A stretch of DNA of 62,586 bases from Patescibacteria group bacterium AH-259-L05 (GTDB taxonomy: Bacteria > Patescibacteriota > Patescibacteriia > UBA2591 > UBA6264): NCBI GenBank assembly GCA_027717985.1, contig JALLOO010000004.1, forward strand, positions 1 through 62,586. Direction: 5' to 3'. Positions 38,634-47,745 of this stretch are shown here, piece after piece (position 1 is the first letter of the stretch; every line of letters starts with the position of its first letter). Position numbers and translations under genes: made by a program. The notes below the pieces were generated by a model, which did no database searches, had not been told where the DNA came from, and saw only the letters and a list, made by a program, of their open reading frames with translations.

Positions 38634-39218
38634 CTATGAGGACCTGCTTATTATTTTTAAAACGTTTTTTAAAATAAGGGGTGATTCTCGTACAAGAAAA
38701 TGCCCGGCATGGGGGACCACAATAAGTTCCGCACCTAATAATTTACGCAATATTTCTCCACTTTCAAGCGGCACAAGGTGATCATTATCTGAATGAATTA
38801 CAATAATTTTACCCACTCTCTCTTTTATTTTTACATAATTAACCGATTTTTCAACAAAATCATGAAGCCAGGGAAGATGATCAACCGGCGAAGGCAGTTC
38901 TGAAAACCCGGAAACCAAAACAGCCCCGCCTATCTTTTGCCCTGTATCAAGTGATTCTAAAAATCGTAGAATCGTAATCACGCCTAAACTATGGCCAACT
39001 AAATATGTATTGTTATCTACCCTGCCAGCAACTTCTTGTATATACGAAAGCCACTCATTAAAATCAGGTGTAAGCGTGTTTGGCATTTGCGGCACGGTAA
39101 CGATAAAGCCGCGATCTTCTAATTTCTGCTTTAACCATGGAAACCAATTTGAATCAGGTGAGGCACCCCATCCATGAATGATATAGACACGTTTTTGACT
39201 TGATTTTTTATTTACCAT
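38634..39218 (-). CDS. Alpha/beta hydrolase, RBBP9/YdeN-like
   Basis: VYIIHGWGASPDSNWFPWLK, LVGHSLGVITILRFLE, HSDNDHLVPLESG. Confidence 0.88.
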   Translation of the reverse strand: MVNKKSSQKRVYIIHGWGASPDSNWFPWLKQKLEDRGFIVTVPQMPNTLTPDFNEWLSYIQEVAGRVDNNTYLVGHSLGVITILRFLESLDTGQKIGGAVLVSGFSELPSPVDHLPWLHDFVEKSVNYVKIKERVGKIIVIHSDNDHLVPLESGEILRKLLGAELIVVPHAGHFLVRESPLILKNVLKIISRSS

Positions 39219-39232
39219 ATGCTATTATTAAT

Positions 39233-39351
39233 ATAAGAACCTCTCGTTTCGCTCGAGAACCTTGAAATTTAGCTTACAGCTAAATTGTTAAATAAGAACC
39301 TCTCGCTTCGCTCGAGAACCTTGAAATTTAGCTTACAGCTAAATTGTTAAA
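39233..39351. repeat. 59 bp tandem direct repeat (two copies)
   Basis: ATAAGAACCTCTCG[T/C]TTCGCTCGAGAACCTTGAAATTTAGCTTACAGCTAAATTGTTAA twice. Confidence 0.9.
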
Positions 39352-39384
39352 TAAATCAATGATACTTTAAAAGGAGGAATAGCA

Positions 39385-39804
39385 ATGCGTCCAAAACTAT
39401 ATTTTGGGCACCCCATTAACACCTATAATACTGATTTGGAAAAGAAATTGCTTCAAATAATTAGTAAAAAATTTCATGGATGGGTTATTGAAAACCCAAG
39501 CCAGAAGTGCCATCAACAAGGATGCCAACGATATAGAGAAACAACCGGCAGACCCATGGATTACTTTACTAAAGAAGTAATTCCCAAATGTAGTGGCGGT
39601 GTCTTTCTTGCCTTTCGTGATGGTGCATGGGGCGCAGGAATATTTAAAGAAGCAAAAACACTGACAAAATTTGATTGTCCTATCTGGGAAATCAATATAG
39701 ACGGAATGTTGTCCCAACCGATCCTTGATAAAGTAAACGTACTAACTATTGAACAAACACGTGCGCGTATTCGCAACACTAATGGCACTACAAAACCGTA
39801 CTAA
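39385..39804 (+). CDS. Hypothetical, nucleoside 2-deoxyribosyltransferase-like fold possible
   Basis: KLYFGHPINTYNT...ENPS...DYFTKEVIPKCSGGVFLAFRDGAWGAGIFKEAKT. Confidence 0.5.
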   Translation: MRPKLYFGHPINTYNTDLEKKLLQIISKKFHGWVIENPSQKCHQQGCQRYRETTGRPMDYFTKEVIPKCSGGVFLAFRDGAWGAGIFKEAKTLTKFDCPIWEINIDGMLSQPILDKVNVLTIEQTRARIRNTNGTTKPY

Positions 39805-39834
39805 ACCTGGCTCGTATGAGACAGGTTTTTTCTT

Positions 39835-40341
39835 TTAAAATCTGATCTCTTCTAGAATTTGAATGTAATTCTTAGTGGTTGATTGGTTCCAGTCAAGCTT
39901 TAATAACTGAGCTAATTCATTGATCCGCTCTTTTACAGCTTCAATCTCAACAAAATAATTATTTTCTAATATATCTAACTCAACTACCGCATCTTTGAGC
40001 TTCCAATGCTCTCGATGTTTCCTATATTCAAGCCATTGAACAAAACCAAGTCCTTTTAAAATCTCTTTCGCGGTCTTAATATCATTGATCACTATTTCAT
40101 ACTCATCTTTTATCTTATATTTTTTATCTCTGCTGTAAGGTGGTCCTTTAAATGTAAGTGTATACTTATCTTGTTTTTTTATTCGTAACATTTGATCTTT
40201 CTTATTTAACATATTATTTGGTGTATCAAAAAAATAACTGTGCTCCATTCCCTTGAACATACATCGAGCACCAAGCTTTCTGAGCTTGGGGCGAACACTT
40301 TTAAAATTATTAACTTTAAATTTTAGCTCAACTTCTTTCAT
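39835..40341 (-). CDS. CYTH-domain protein (class IV adenylate cyclase / thiamine-triphosphatase-like)
   Basis: EVELKFKVNNF N-terminus, LRIKKQDKYTLTFKGP, YFVEIEA. Confidence 0.85.
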   Translation of the reverse strand: MKEVELKFKVNNFKSVRPKLRKLGARCMFKGMEHSYFFDTPNNMLNKKDQMLRIKKQDKYTLTFKGPPYSRDKKYKIKDEYEIVINDIKTAKEILKGLGFVQWLEYRKHREHWKLKDAVVELDILENNYFVEIEAVKERINELAQLLKLDWNQSTTKNYIQILEEIRF

Positions 40342-40410
40342 ATTGACAAAATTTTATAACATGATATAATTAGAGTGTTATTCTTCCCCCTAAAACAAGG
40401 AGGCGTTATC

Positions 40411-40593
40411 ATGGCCCAAACAGAAAGCCGAGAAGATCGAGATGTACACATGCAGAAAATTATGAAACGGCTGCAAAACTATAAGGAACGTCGTAATGGC
40501 GATGCAGTAAATGAACTGCAAAACCATGCTGCCGAAGACATTGATTTTTTACTCAAAGAATTAGTAAAACTTGAGCGAAAACTATTTTTGTAA
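40411..40593 (+). CDS. Small hypothetical protein
   Basis: AAGGAGG RBS, TTGACA...TATAAT promoter, 3' hairpin CCTGCTCACAACTGAGCGGGTTTTTTT. Confidence 0.55.
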   Translation: MAQTESREDRDVHMQKIMKRLQNYKERRNGDAVNELQNHAAEDIDFLLKELVKLERKLFL

Positions 40594-40773
40594 AAAGATT
40601 TAGCGGTCCACGAGTCCCTCGACAACCCCGCCGAGAAATGAAATAACTCGAGGTGCAAACCTGCTCACAACTGAGCGGGTTTTTTTAGTTTCCATGACAT
40701 CTTTAATAAAATTCTAGCCTGCCCCCTCCCATTCAATACTTGTAAGGTTATTTTATATTGATATAATTACAAT

Positions 40774-40953
40774 ATGGAGACAAAAACCGATAAAGAAACA
40801 TACTATAAATGTAGGAAATGCGGCGATGAGATCTATTGGAATACGCGCAAACAAATGACATGGTGTAAATGTAAGACCATAGCTGTTGATGGTTGTGAGT
40901 TTTATGTGCGATTAACTGGAGACGAAAAAAATTTTAAAGAGATACAAAAATAA
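40774..40953 (+). CDS. Small zinc-ribbon-like protein, 59 aa, missed by the ORF track
   Basis: METKTDKETYYKCRKCGDEIYWNTRKQMTWCKCKTIAVDGCEFYVRLTGDEKNFKEIQK*. Confidence 0.55.
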   Translation: METKTDKETYYKCRKCGDEIYWNTRKQMTWCKCKTIAVDGCEFYVRLTGDEKNFKEIQK

Positions 40954-41113
40954 ATTCTTTAATATAGTTTAACTGCATTTTTATATTATACCATATTAGA
41001 AAAATAATGTTTAAATTTTCCTCAACACCTCAACAAATACACTTGACTTTTAATAATGTTATGATATACTATTAATAACAACTTTTTCATCCTAAAAAAG
41101 GAGGAGAAAACAA

Positions 41114-41320
41114 ATGGAAGCTATTCAAAAAGAGCTGCGCGACTTAGTACGTACTTATCTGTCTAACAATCCAGGAAGTGAACGCCAACTTGCTGATGAA
41201 CTCGGCGCGTCAATTCCAATAATAAAACATTGGGCAAGCGGAAAAAACAGTCCCCCTCCTATCATAGCTCAACCATTAGTTGAAAAACTGAAAGAGATAT
41301 TGCAAAAGCAGGACAACTAG
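41114..41320 (+). CDS. Small helix-turn-helix (XRE-like) protein
   Basis: SERQLADELGASIPIIKHWASGKNSPP; GGAGG RBS; promoter TTGACT...TATACT. Confidence 0.65.
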   Translation: MEAIQKELRDLVRTYLSNNPGSERQLADELGASIPIIKHWASGKNSPPPIIAQPLVEKLKEILQKQDN

Positions 41321-41351
41321 TCCTGCTTTCTCTTTTTATATATATCCCCTT

Positions 41352-41480
41352 CTGTCATTCCGCTTCGCGGAATGACAAGGAGCGCGGAATGACAAGGAGC
41401 GCGGAATGACAAGGAGCGCGGAATGACAAGAGCGGGATGACAAGGGAACGCAGGATGATAAAAGGGGCGTGGAATGACAA
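41352..41480. repeat. Short tandem repeat array, unit about GCGCGGAATGACAAGGA
   Basis: CATTCCGCTTCGCGGAATGACAAGGAGCGCGGAATGACAAGGAGCGCGGAATGACAAGGAGCG..., decaying to the right. Confidence 0.9.
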
Positions 41481-41559
41481 GAGAGGATTGACAGGATTTT
41501 ATACCATAATATACTAATAGTGTTGTTCTTCAAATTTTAAAGCAAAAGGAGGGATGATC

Positions 41560-41847
41560 ATGGGTGAAGTGATTCACGAGGAAAACGGAAATGTGAGATT
41601 TGAATTTCACGAATCAGAAGCACTGCAGTTTAAGGATCTAAAAGTCGGTGACAAATTCATTGCAATGCCGTTACCCGGCGATGACAGCGGGCACGGAGGA
41701 TTTAAGGGAGAATTCCCGATCTTTAAAAAAATTGAAGTCACTCCTAACTATAAATTTTCTGGCACGCTCACAGATAACGCAATTCTATTAAGTGATGGCA
41801 CTGCGAGAATACTTTCCTCTAATATATGGGTTATCCAAATCCGGTAA
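41560..41847 (+). CDS. Hypothetical protein
   Basis: Promoter TTGACA 41488 / TATACT 41510 and AAAGGAGGG RBS. Confidence 0.6.
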   Translation: MGEVIHEENGNVRFEFHESEALQFKDLKVGDKFIAMPLPGDDSGHGGFKGEFPIFKKIEVTPNYKFSGTLTDNAILLSDGTARILSSNIWVIQIR

Positions 41848-41977
41848 CTAATTCTGCTTTCTTCTGGCCCAGCTGTTGCAGCTGGGCCCTTTTGTTTATT
41901 TTTACTAATGTCGTCTCCGGAAGACTTGCCTAGTTATACTAATTGACACAAATAATATTAATGTCATAATAAAAAGT

Positions 41978-42253
41978 ATGGGAAATCCATTTGAAACAAT
42001 TAAGTCACCAGAATCTTCAAAAGAAAAAGCTGAACGGTTTGAAAAAGAAGAAAAGGAATATTTTGCTGAACTTAAAAAATTAGCCAATGAAAAACAGAAT
42101 GAATTGGATCAACTTTTAGCATTGTCTGAAGAGCAGCAAGACCTTGCCAGAATATCAACCCTTACAGAAGAGTTGCGAGAAATAAATGATCAGATTACAA
42201 TGTTTGAAGAGTTTGGAGACGATTTTGAGATTGAATTTGAAGGCAGTGAGTAG
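41978..42253 (+). CDS. Hypothetical coiled-coil acidic protein
   Basis: 91 aa, Glu/Lys-rich helical pattern. Confidence 0.5.
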   Translation: MGNPFETIKSPESSKEKAERFEKEEKEYFAELKKLANEKQNELDQLLALSEEQQDLARISTLTEELREINDQITMFEEFGDDFEIEFEGSE

Positions 42254-42373
42254 AAATTAAAGACCTCAATAATTGGCTATACAAAAGCAAGCAAAGTTAA
42301 AAATCTATGGAAATTTTGACTTATCTACAATAACGCCTCTTGACAAATTTTTAATATTGTGTATAATATATAA

Positions 42374-42513
42374 TAGGAACGCTTGAGTAGGTTCCCCGGT
42401 TTCTCCCGGTCTTAGAGGACGTCAAGGTAGACAGAGCGGCGCAAGCCCCAGATCTACCGCCGGTACGTCAAGCTGGCCGAAATTTGAGTCCCCAATGCCA
42501 CGGCGTTGGGGCT
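42374..42513 (+). ncRNA. Candidate small structured ncRNA, class unknown
   Basis: TTGACA 42340-42345, 16 nt, TATAAT 42362-42367; hairpin GGTAGA..GGC-GCAA-GCC..TCTACC; terminator CCCCAATGCCACGGCGTTGGGG 42490-42511; no ORF. Confidence 0.6.
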
Positions 42514-42518
42514 CCTTA

Positions 42519-45284
42519 TTATTTCCCATGACATTTTTTATATTTCACTGGTTTGCCGGTTTCAGAATTGACTTTTCCGCACGGACAGGGGTCATTACGA
42601 CCTACTTTTCCACCTTTTTGTGGAAGTCCGATCCCCACTTTTTTGCTTGTCTTGGGTGCACCTGCTAATCGTATTTCTTGATGTCGGTGTTCTGGCACTT
42701 TTTCTACCATCCCCACCTTATATATAGAAAACACGATTTGTTTATCTACGGCATCCATTAATTCTTGAAACTTTTGATATGATTCTTTCTTATACTCAAC
42801 CAAGGGATCGCGCTGGCCATAGGCGCGAAGACCAATGCCACCTTTTAAATTCTCAATTATTTGTAAATGATACAGCCAATATCGATCAATGCTTTGTAAG
42901 GTAATGGACTTTGCAATTGTTGTCATAATTCCTTTTGGCGGTTTCTGCAGCCCTAATTGCTCTCGCGATTCTGCTATTTGTTGTTCTAAACCATCATATG
43001 CGTTAGTTGCAAGACCTGTTAAATACTTTATTAATCGATCTCTACTATATTCATCAGACTTTTTATCGCCCGCTTGTTTATATATATCAGTAAGCGCCTC
43101 ACCCAAATCATCAGATGCGGGAAAAATATTTCTTACCACCTCAACGATTTTATTAATCTCCCACTTACTCTCATCGTCTGTTTGGGTATGAAACCTAACG
43201 ACTTTTGCCAATTCCTGCTCTACTATAGTTAAAACTTCATCTCGTAACTCTTGTTCATTCATATCTAATATTTTTTTTCGTCTACGATAAATTGCTTCTC
43301 GGTGCTTATTTAATACGTCATCATACTCTAACAAATGCTTACGCGTATCAAAATTAAACCCCTCAACTTTTTGCTGAGATTTTTCAATAGAGCTCGATAC
43401 AACTTTGCTTTCAATTGGCATATCTTCTGGCACTTTTAAGGTTTGCATAACACTTGCCAGGCGTGCACCACCAAAAATACGCATCAAGTCATCTTCTAAT
43501 GATATAAAAAACTGGGATGAGCCAGGATCTCCCTGACGGCCGCTTCTTCCGCGCAATTGATTATCAATTCTGCGCGCTTCATGCCGTTCAGTGCCAATAA
43601 TATGCAATCCGCCTAACTCTAATATTTTTTGTTGTTCATTTTTATCTGGTGGATTACCGCCTAAAATAATATCAACCCCGCGGCCTGCCATATTGGTCGC
43701 AACCGTAATGGCACCACGTTTTCCGGCTTGGGCAATAATCTGTCCTTCTCGTTCATGATTGGTTGCATCCAAAACCTCGCATGGTATCCCTTGCCGTTCA
43801 AGTAAATCTTTAATAATTTTATTTTTTTCTATGGCGCCTACGGTTTGCTCGCCAATAGTAAACCCTCCTGTCCCAATCAAAATAGGTTGTCCTTTTTTGT
43901 GCCGCTCTTTTACATCACTTACAATGGCTTTAAACTTTGCCTCTTTAGTGCGGTAAATTCGATCTGACAAACTCTTTCGTATCATTTCCTTGTTAGGAGG
44001 AATCACCACTACATCAAGATCATAGATTTTATTAAATTCTTCTGCCTCAGTTACCGCCGTGCCGGTCATACCGCTCAGTTTTTCATAGTAACGAAAATAA
44101 TTTTGGAACGTAATGGTTGCTAAAGTTTGTGACTCTTTTTTAATATCAACATTTTCCTTTGCCTCAATTGCCTGATGAATTCCTTCAGAATATCGGCGGC
44201 CTTCCATGAGACGCCCGGTAAACTCATCAACAATAATAATCTCATTGTCTTTAATTACATAATCGCGGTCTTTTTGAAAAAGTGTTTGTGCTTTTAATGC
44301 CACATCAATATGGTGAATCAAGGTAAAATTATTATTTTCCCATGGATCTTCACCAAGATATGCAGTCATTTTATTAATACCGCCCTCAGTTAAGATAACG
44401 GCGCGCATTTTTTCATCAACCATATAATCTTCATCTCGTTTTAACCCCTTAATCAATCGCGCTAGTTTATAATACAAATCTGCTGATTCTTCAGCTGGTG
44501 CTGAAATAATCAAGGGAGTCCTGGCCTCATCAATTAAAATGCTGTCAATCTCATCTATAATAGCATAGTGAAGGTCGCGTTGGGCAATATTATTTAGATC
44601 ATGCGCTAAGTTATCGCGCAAATAATCAAATCCGAATTCATTATTGGTCCCATAGGTAATATCTGCAGCATATGCTTGTTTTCGAGAAATGGGCCGAAGA
44701 TAAGAATCTTCAATTCGAAAACTGCCCGTCTCATCCCGCTCCTCATCTACCTCATTTTTAGGCTTGTCTGTTGAAATTTTGACATAGGACGAATCATATA
44801 TATAGGCAGTATCATGAGCAATACAACTTACTGACAACCCAAGTGCATGATAAATCTGACCCATCCATACGGTATCTCGTTTTGCTAAATAATCATTAAC
44901 GGTTATCACATGAACGCCTTTCTGGTCTAGCGCATTTAAATATACGGGCAGTGTTGCTGATAAGGTTTTCCCTTCTCCAGTTTTCATTTCCGCAATTTTG
45001 CCCTGATGTAAGACAATACCACCCATTAATTGCACATCATAGTGCCTTTGGCCTAAGGTTCGCTTTGCAGCTTCACGAACCAGGGCAAACGCATAAGGTA
45101 AGATATCATCTTTTGTTTCATTATTGTGCAGTCTTTTTTCAAATTCTTTGGTTTTTTCAATTAAATCCTTGTCCGATAGTTTTTCAAATTCTTTTTCTGC
45201 TATATTAATAGCCTCAACCACTGGCTGAAGCTTTTGTAACTCTTTTTCATTTGGATCACCAAAAATTTTAGATACAATACCCAT
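42519..45284 (-). CDS. secA: Preprotein translocase SecA
   Basis: GEGKTLSATLPVYLNAL, YGTNNEFGFDYLRDN, NMAGRGVDIILGGNP, C-terminal CPCGKVNSETGKPVKYKKCHG zinc motif. Confidence 0.97.
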   Translation of the reverse strand: MGIVSKIFGDPNEKELQKLQPVVEAINIAEKEFEKLSDKDLIEKTKEFEKRLHNNETKDDILPYAFALVREAAKRTLGQRHYDVQLMGGIVLHQGKIAEMKTGEGKTLSATLPVYLNALDQKGVHVITVNDYLAKRDTVWMGQIYHALGLSVSCIAHDTAYIYDSSYVKISTDKPKNEVDEERDETGSFRIEDSYLRPISRKQAYAADITYGTNNEFGFDYLRDNLAHDLNNIAQRDLHYAIIDEIDSILIDEARTPLIISAPAEESADLYYKLARLIKGLKRDEDYMVDEKMRAVILTEGGINKMTAYLGEDPWENNNFTLIHHIDVALKAQTLFQKDRDYVIKDNEIIIVDEFTGRLMEGRRYSEGIHQAIEAKENVDIKKESQTLATITFQNYFRYYEKLSGMTGTAVTEAEEFNKIYDLDVVVIPPNKEMIRKSLSDRIYRTKEAKFKAIVSDVKERHKKGQPILIGTGGFTIGEQTVGAIEKNKIIKDLLERQGIPCEVLDATNHEREGQIIAQAGKRGAITVATNMAGRGVDIILGGNPPDKNEQQKILELGGLHIIGTERHEARRIDNQLRGRSGRQGDPGSSQFFISLEDDLMRIFGGARLASVMQTLKVPEDMPIESKVVSSSIEKSQQKVEGFNFDTRKHLLEYDDVLNKHREAIYRRRKKILDMNEQELRDEVLTIVEQELAKVVRFHTQTDDESKWEINKIVEVVRNIFPASDDLGEALTDIYKQAGDKKSDEYSRDRLIKYLTGLATNAYDGLEQQIAESREQLGLQKPPKGIMTTIAKSITLQSIDRYWLYHLQIIENLKGGIGLRAYGQRDPLVEYKKESYQKFQELMDAVDKQIVFSIYKVGMVEKVPEHRHQEIRLAGAPKTSKKVGIGLPQKGGKVGRNDPCPCGKVNSETGKPVKYKKCHGK

Positions 45285-45415
45285 ACATATACTGTAGCAA
45301 ATTTAACTATAAAAACAAGATGCGGGATTATTATTGACAAAGAAAATTTTTTCTGATATACTGTAATTACATAATCAAAAAGTCCTTTTCACAATCAAAA
45401 AATAAAGGGGAAATA

Positions 45416-45781
45416 ATGGATTCAGTTGTGTTCTGGGGAATTGAGTTTCGCTCTGTCACGCATATGGAATGGTTTCAAACAAGTATAGAATTTTTTGTTA
45501 CCACTATACTATTGTTTATGCTGATGGGGATCCTTGTCAAAATAGGTCAAGCAGAGCCTGAATTACTATTTATACCTGTAGTCTTTTGGGTCGTACTGAT
45601 TTTCTTTCACGGACTGGCATCGTTTGCTGCGTATATTATCACAAAAGGAGGAGCTATTAACGGCCCTGCGTGGTCTGTTGACTGCATCTGGTTCAACGCT
45701 CTCGTGGCTGGTGTCTACATAGTGTTTTGCTTGATAACGGCGAGATATTGGAAAAAACTCAAAGTAAAAACGGGGCCATAG
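45416..45781 (+). CDS. Hypothetical membrane protein
   Basis: Three hydrophobic segments; TTGACA promoter upstream. Confidence 0.55.
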   Translation: MDSVVFWGIEFRSVTHMEWFQTSIEFFVTTILLFMLMGILVKIGQAEPELLFIPVVFWVVLIFFHGLASFAAYIITKGGAINGPAWSVDCIWFNALVAGVYIVFCLITARYWKKLKVKTGP

Positions 45782-45813
45782 GTTTATGTCCCGTTTTTTT
45801 GTTTTAATATAAT

Positions 45814-46149
45814 TTATTTGCCTGTTGCCTTTTTGCTTTTGCGCTTGCGTTTTTGCCAGGTACCGCGGTATTTTTCAATTTGTCGTCGCAATTTTTTATC
45901 AACTATATCAAGAGCGGTTTGTAAATCTGGACCACGTGCAACTCCTCGAAGTATTTTATCAGGCAGGCGCAGATTAATTTCTAATCGAAACACCTGATTT
46001 TTATTATGTGTTGGGCTATAACTAAGATCAACGCGTGCCTCCCAAATGGTATCTACAAACTTATTCAACTTTAGGATTTTCTCTTCGACAAAATCCTTTA
46101 ACTCTCCAGTTAATGTTATATTTTGTGTAAAATACTTTATCTCTAACAT
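45814..46149 (-). CDS. hpf: Ribosome hibernation promoting factor HPF/RaiA
   Basis: LTGELKDFVEEKILKLNKFVD, FRLEINLRLPDKILRGVARGPDLQTALDIVDKKLRRQI. Confidence 0.88.
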   Translation of the reverse strand: MLEIKYFTQNITLTGELKDFVEEKILKLNKFVDTIWEARVDLSYSPTHNKNQVFRLEINLRLPDKILRGVARGPDLQTALDIVDKKLRRQIEKYRGTWQKRKRKSKKATGK

Positions 46150-46161
46150 AAATCTAAAATC

Positions 46162-47745
46162 TTAAATCAGAGAGGTGCCAGTCATCTCTTTAGGACTAGG
46201 AATGCCCATAATTTTTAAAATGGTTGGCGCGACATCAGCTAACACGCCGCTTGGCGTCTGAAGACTTAAATCAGGTAAATGTTCAGGCGGATTTTTATTT
46301 TCCAAAGACGGGTCGACAATAATAAAGGGTACGGGAGAAAGGTTATGCCCTTTGTCAATCTCCCCGGTTTTTAAACTTACTAATACTTCTGCATTGCCAT
46401 GATCAGCAGTAATACATATAGCAAAATCCTTTTGAATCGCCATCTTTATAATTTGCCCTATAAGTGTATCAGTTGTTTCAAGCGCTGAAATAGTTGCAGA
46501 TAAATTCCCCGTATGGGCAACCATATCAAGGTTGGCAAAATTCACCACAATAAATGAATATATATCACGATCTAATGCATATAAAATCCGGTGTGTCACC
46601 TCTTGCGCTGACATCTCCGGCTTTTGATCATATGAAGCAATTTTTGGTGACGGAATCAATATTCTGTCTTCATCTTTATATGGCTCTTCTCTGCTGCCGT
46701 TTAAAAAAAACGTTACATGGGCATACTTTTCTGTTTCTGCAATATGAAGTTGTTGTAATCCGTTGTCAGAAATAATCTTGGCCAATGGATTTTTGATACT
46801 TACTGGCGGAAACGCAATGGCAACCGGCAGACCTTTTTCATACTCGGTCATCGTAACAAAAAATAAATTTTTTAATTTTTTTCGCTTAAATTCTTTAAAA
46901 TCATCACGAACAAATGCTTTGGTAAGCTCTCTGGTCCTATCTGTTCTAAAATTAAAATAAATTACTGCATCATTGTCCTTAACCACACTCACGGGCTTAC
47001 TGTTTGATTCCATTATCACGCTTGGCTTAAACTCTTCATCATACACTTCATTTTTATATGACTCCTCAACTACACGTAACGGATCAGTGCCTTCTTTTTC
47101 TGCCAGCCCCTTGGTCATAGCAATGTAGGAGGTTTCAATTCTGTCCCACCGGTTGTCTCTATCCATAGACCAAAACCTGCCGCTTATGGTTGCGATTTTC
47201 CCTATCCCTATTGTTTTTGCTTTTTCCTCAATGTCTGCAATAAAATGTTTACCCGCGTCATGCGGCGTATCTCTACCGTCTAAAATCGCGTGGATATAAA
47301 CAGTTGAAACATTGTGCTGTGCAATAAGTTCCAATATCGCATACATATGCTCAATTGACGCGTGTACATTGCCATCAGAAGTAAGCCCTACTAAATGAAG
47401 ATCTGAATTATTTTTTTTAACATGTTCAATTGCATCTAAAAATGCAAGATTATTAAAAAAACTGCCATCAGTGATTGCGCGATTAATCAACGGTAAACTT
47501 TGCCAAATAATTTTACCTGCCCCCATATTTAAGTGCCCTACTTCAGAATTTCCTGGCTCACCCCAGCTCAACCCCACTGCCTCACCCGAAGCTTGCAGGG
47601 TAAACGTAGGATATTTTTTAATCAACGTTTGAAAAACAGGAAGGTTTGCCTGAGTAATCGCATTTGACGGGCCTGCTGGTGCAATACCAAAACCATCTAA
47701 AATTATTAACATAGCTGGTCTGATTTTATTTGTTTCGCTATTCAT
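46162..47745 (-). CDS. gpmI: 2,3-BPG-independent phosphoglycerate mutase (copy 1)
   Basis: LIILDGFGIAP, GNSEVGHLNMGAGK, AILDGRDTPHDAG, ITADHGNAE. Confidence 0.95.
   Translation of the reverse strand: MNSETNKIRPAMLIILDGFGIAPAGPSNAITQANLPVFQTLIKKYPTFTLQASGEAVGLSWGEPGNSEVGHLNMGAGKIIWQSLPLINRAITDGSFFNNLAFLDAIEHVKKNNSDLHLVGLTSDGNVHASIEHMYAILELIAQHNVSTVYIHAILDGRDTPHDAGKHFIADIEEKAKTIGIGKIATISGRFWSMDRDNRWDRIETSYIAMTKGLAEKEGTDPLRVVEESYKNEVYDEEFKPSVIMESNSKPVSVVKDNDAVIYFNFRTDRTRELTKAFVRDDFKEFKRKKLKNLFFVTMTEYEKGLPVAIAFPPVSIKNPLAKIISDNGLQQLHIAETEKYAHVTFFLNGSREEPYKDEDRILIPSPKIASYDQKPEMSAQEVTHRILYALDRDIYSFIVVNFANLDMVAHTGNLSATISALETTDTLIGQIIKMAIQKDFAICITADHGNAEVLVSLKTGEIDKGHNLSPVPFIIVDPSLENKNPPEHLPDLSLQTPSGVLADVAPTILKIMGIPSPKEMTGTSLI

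Noticed and set aside
39233-39351. Two 59 bp repeats as a mini-CRISPR
   Set aside because: Direct tandem copies with internal hairpins and no spacer structure.
41352-41480. Possible CRISPR array
   Set aside because: Units are about 16-17 bp, contiguous and decaying, with no unique spacers and no cas genes.
42374-42513. SRP (4.5S) RNA or tmRNA
   Set aside because: No GGAAGCAGCC-type SRP apical motif and no tRNA-like ends with a tag ORF.
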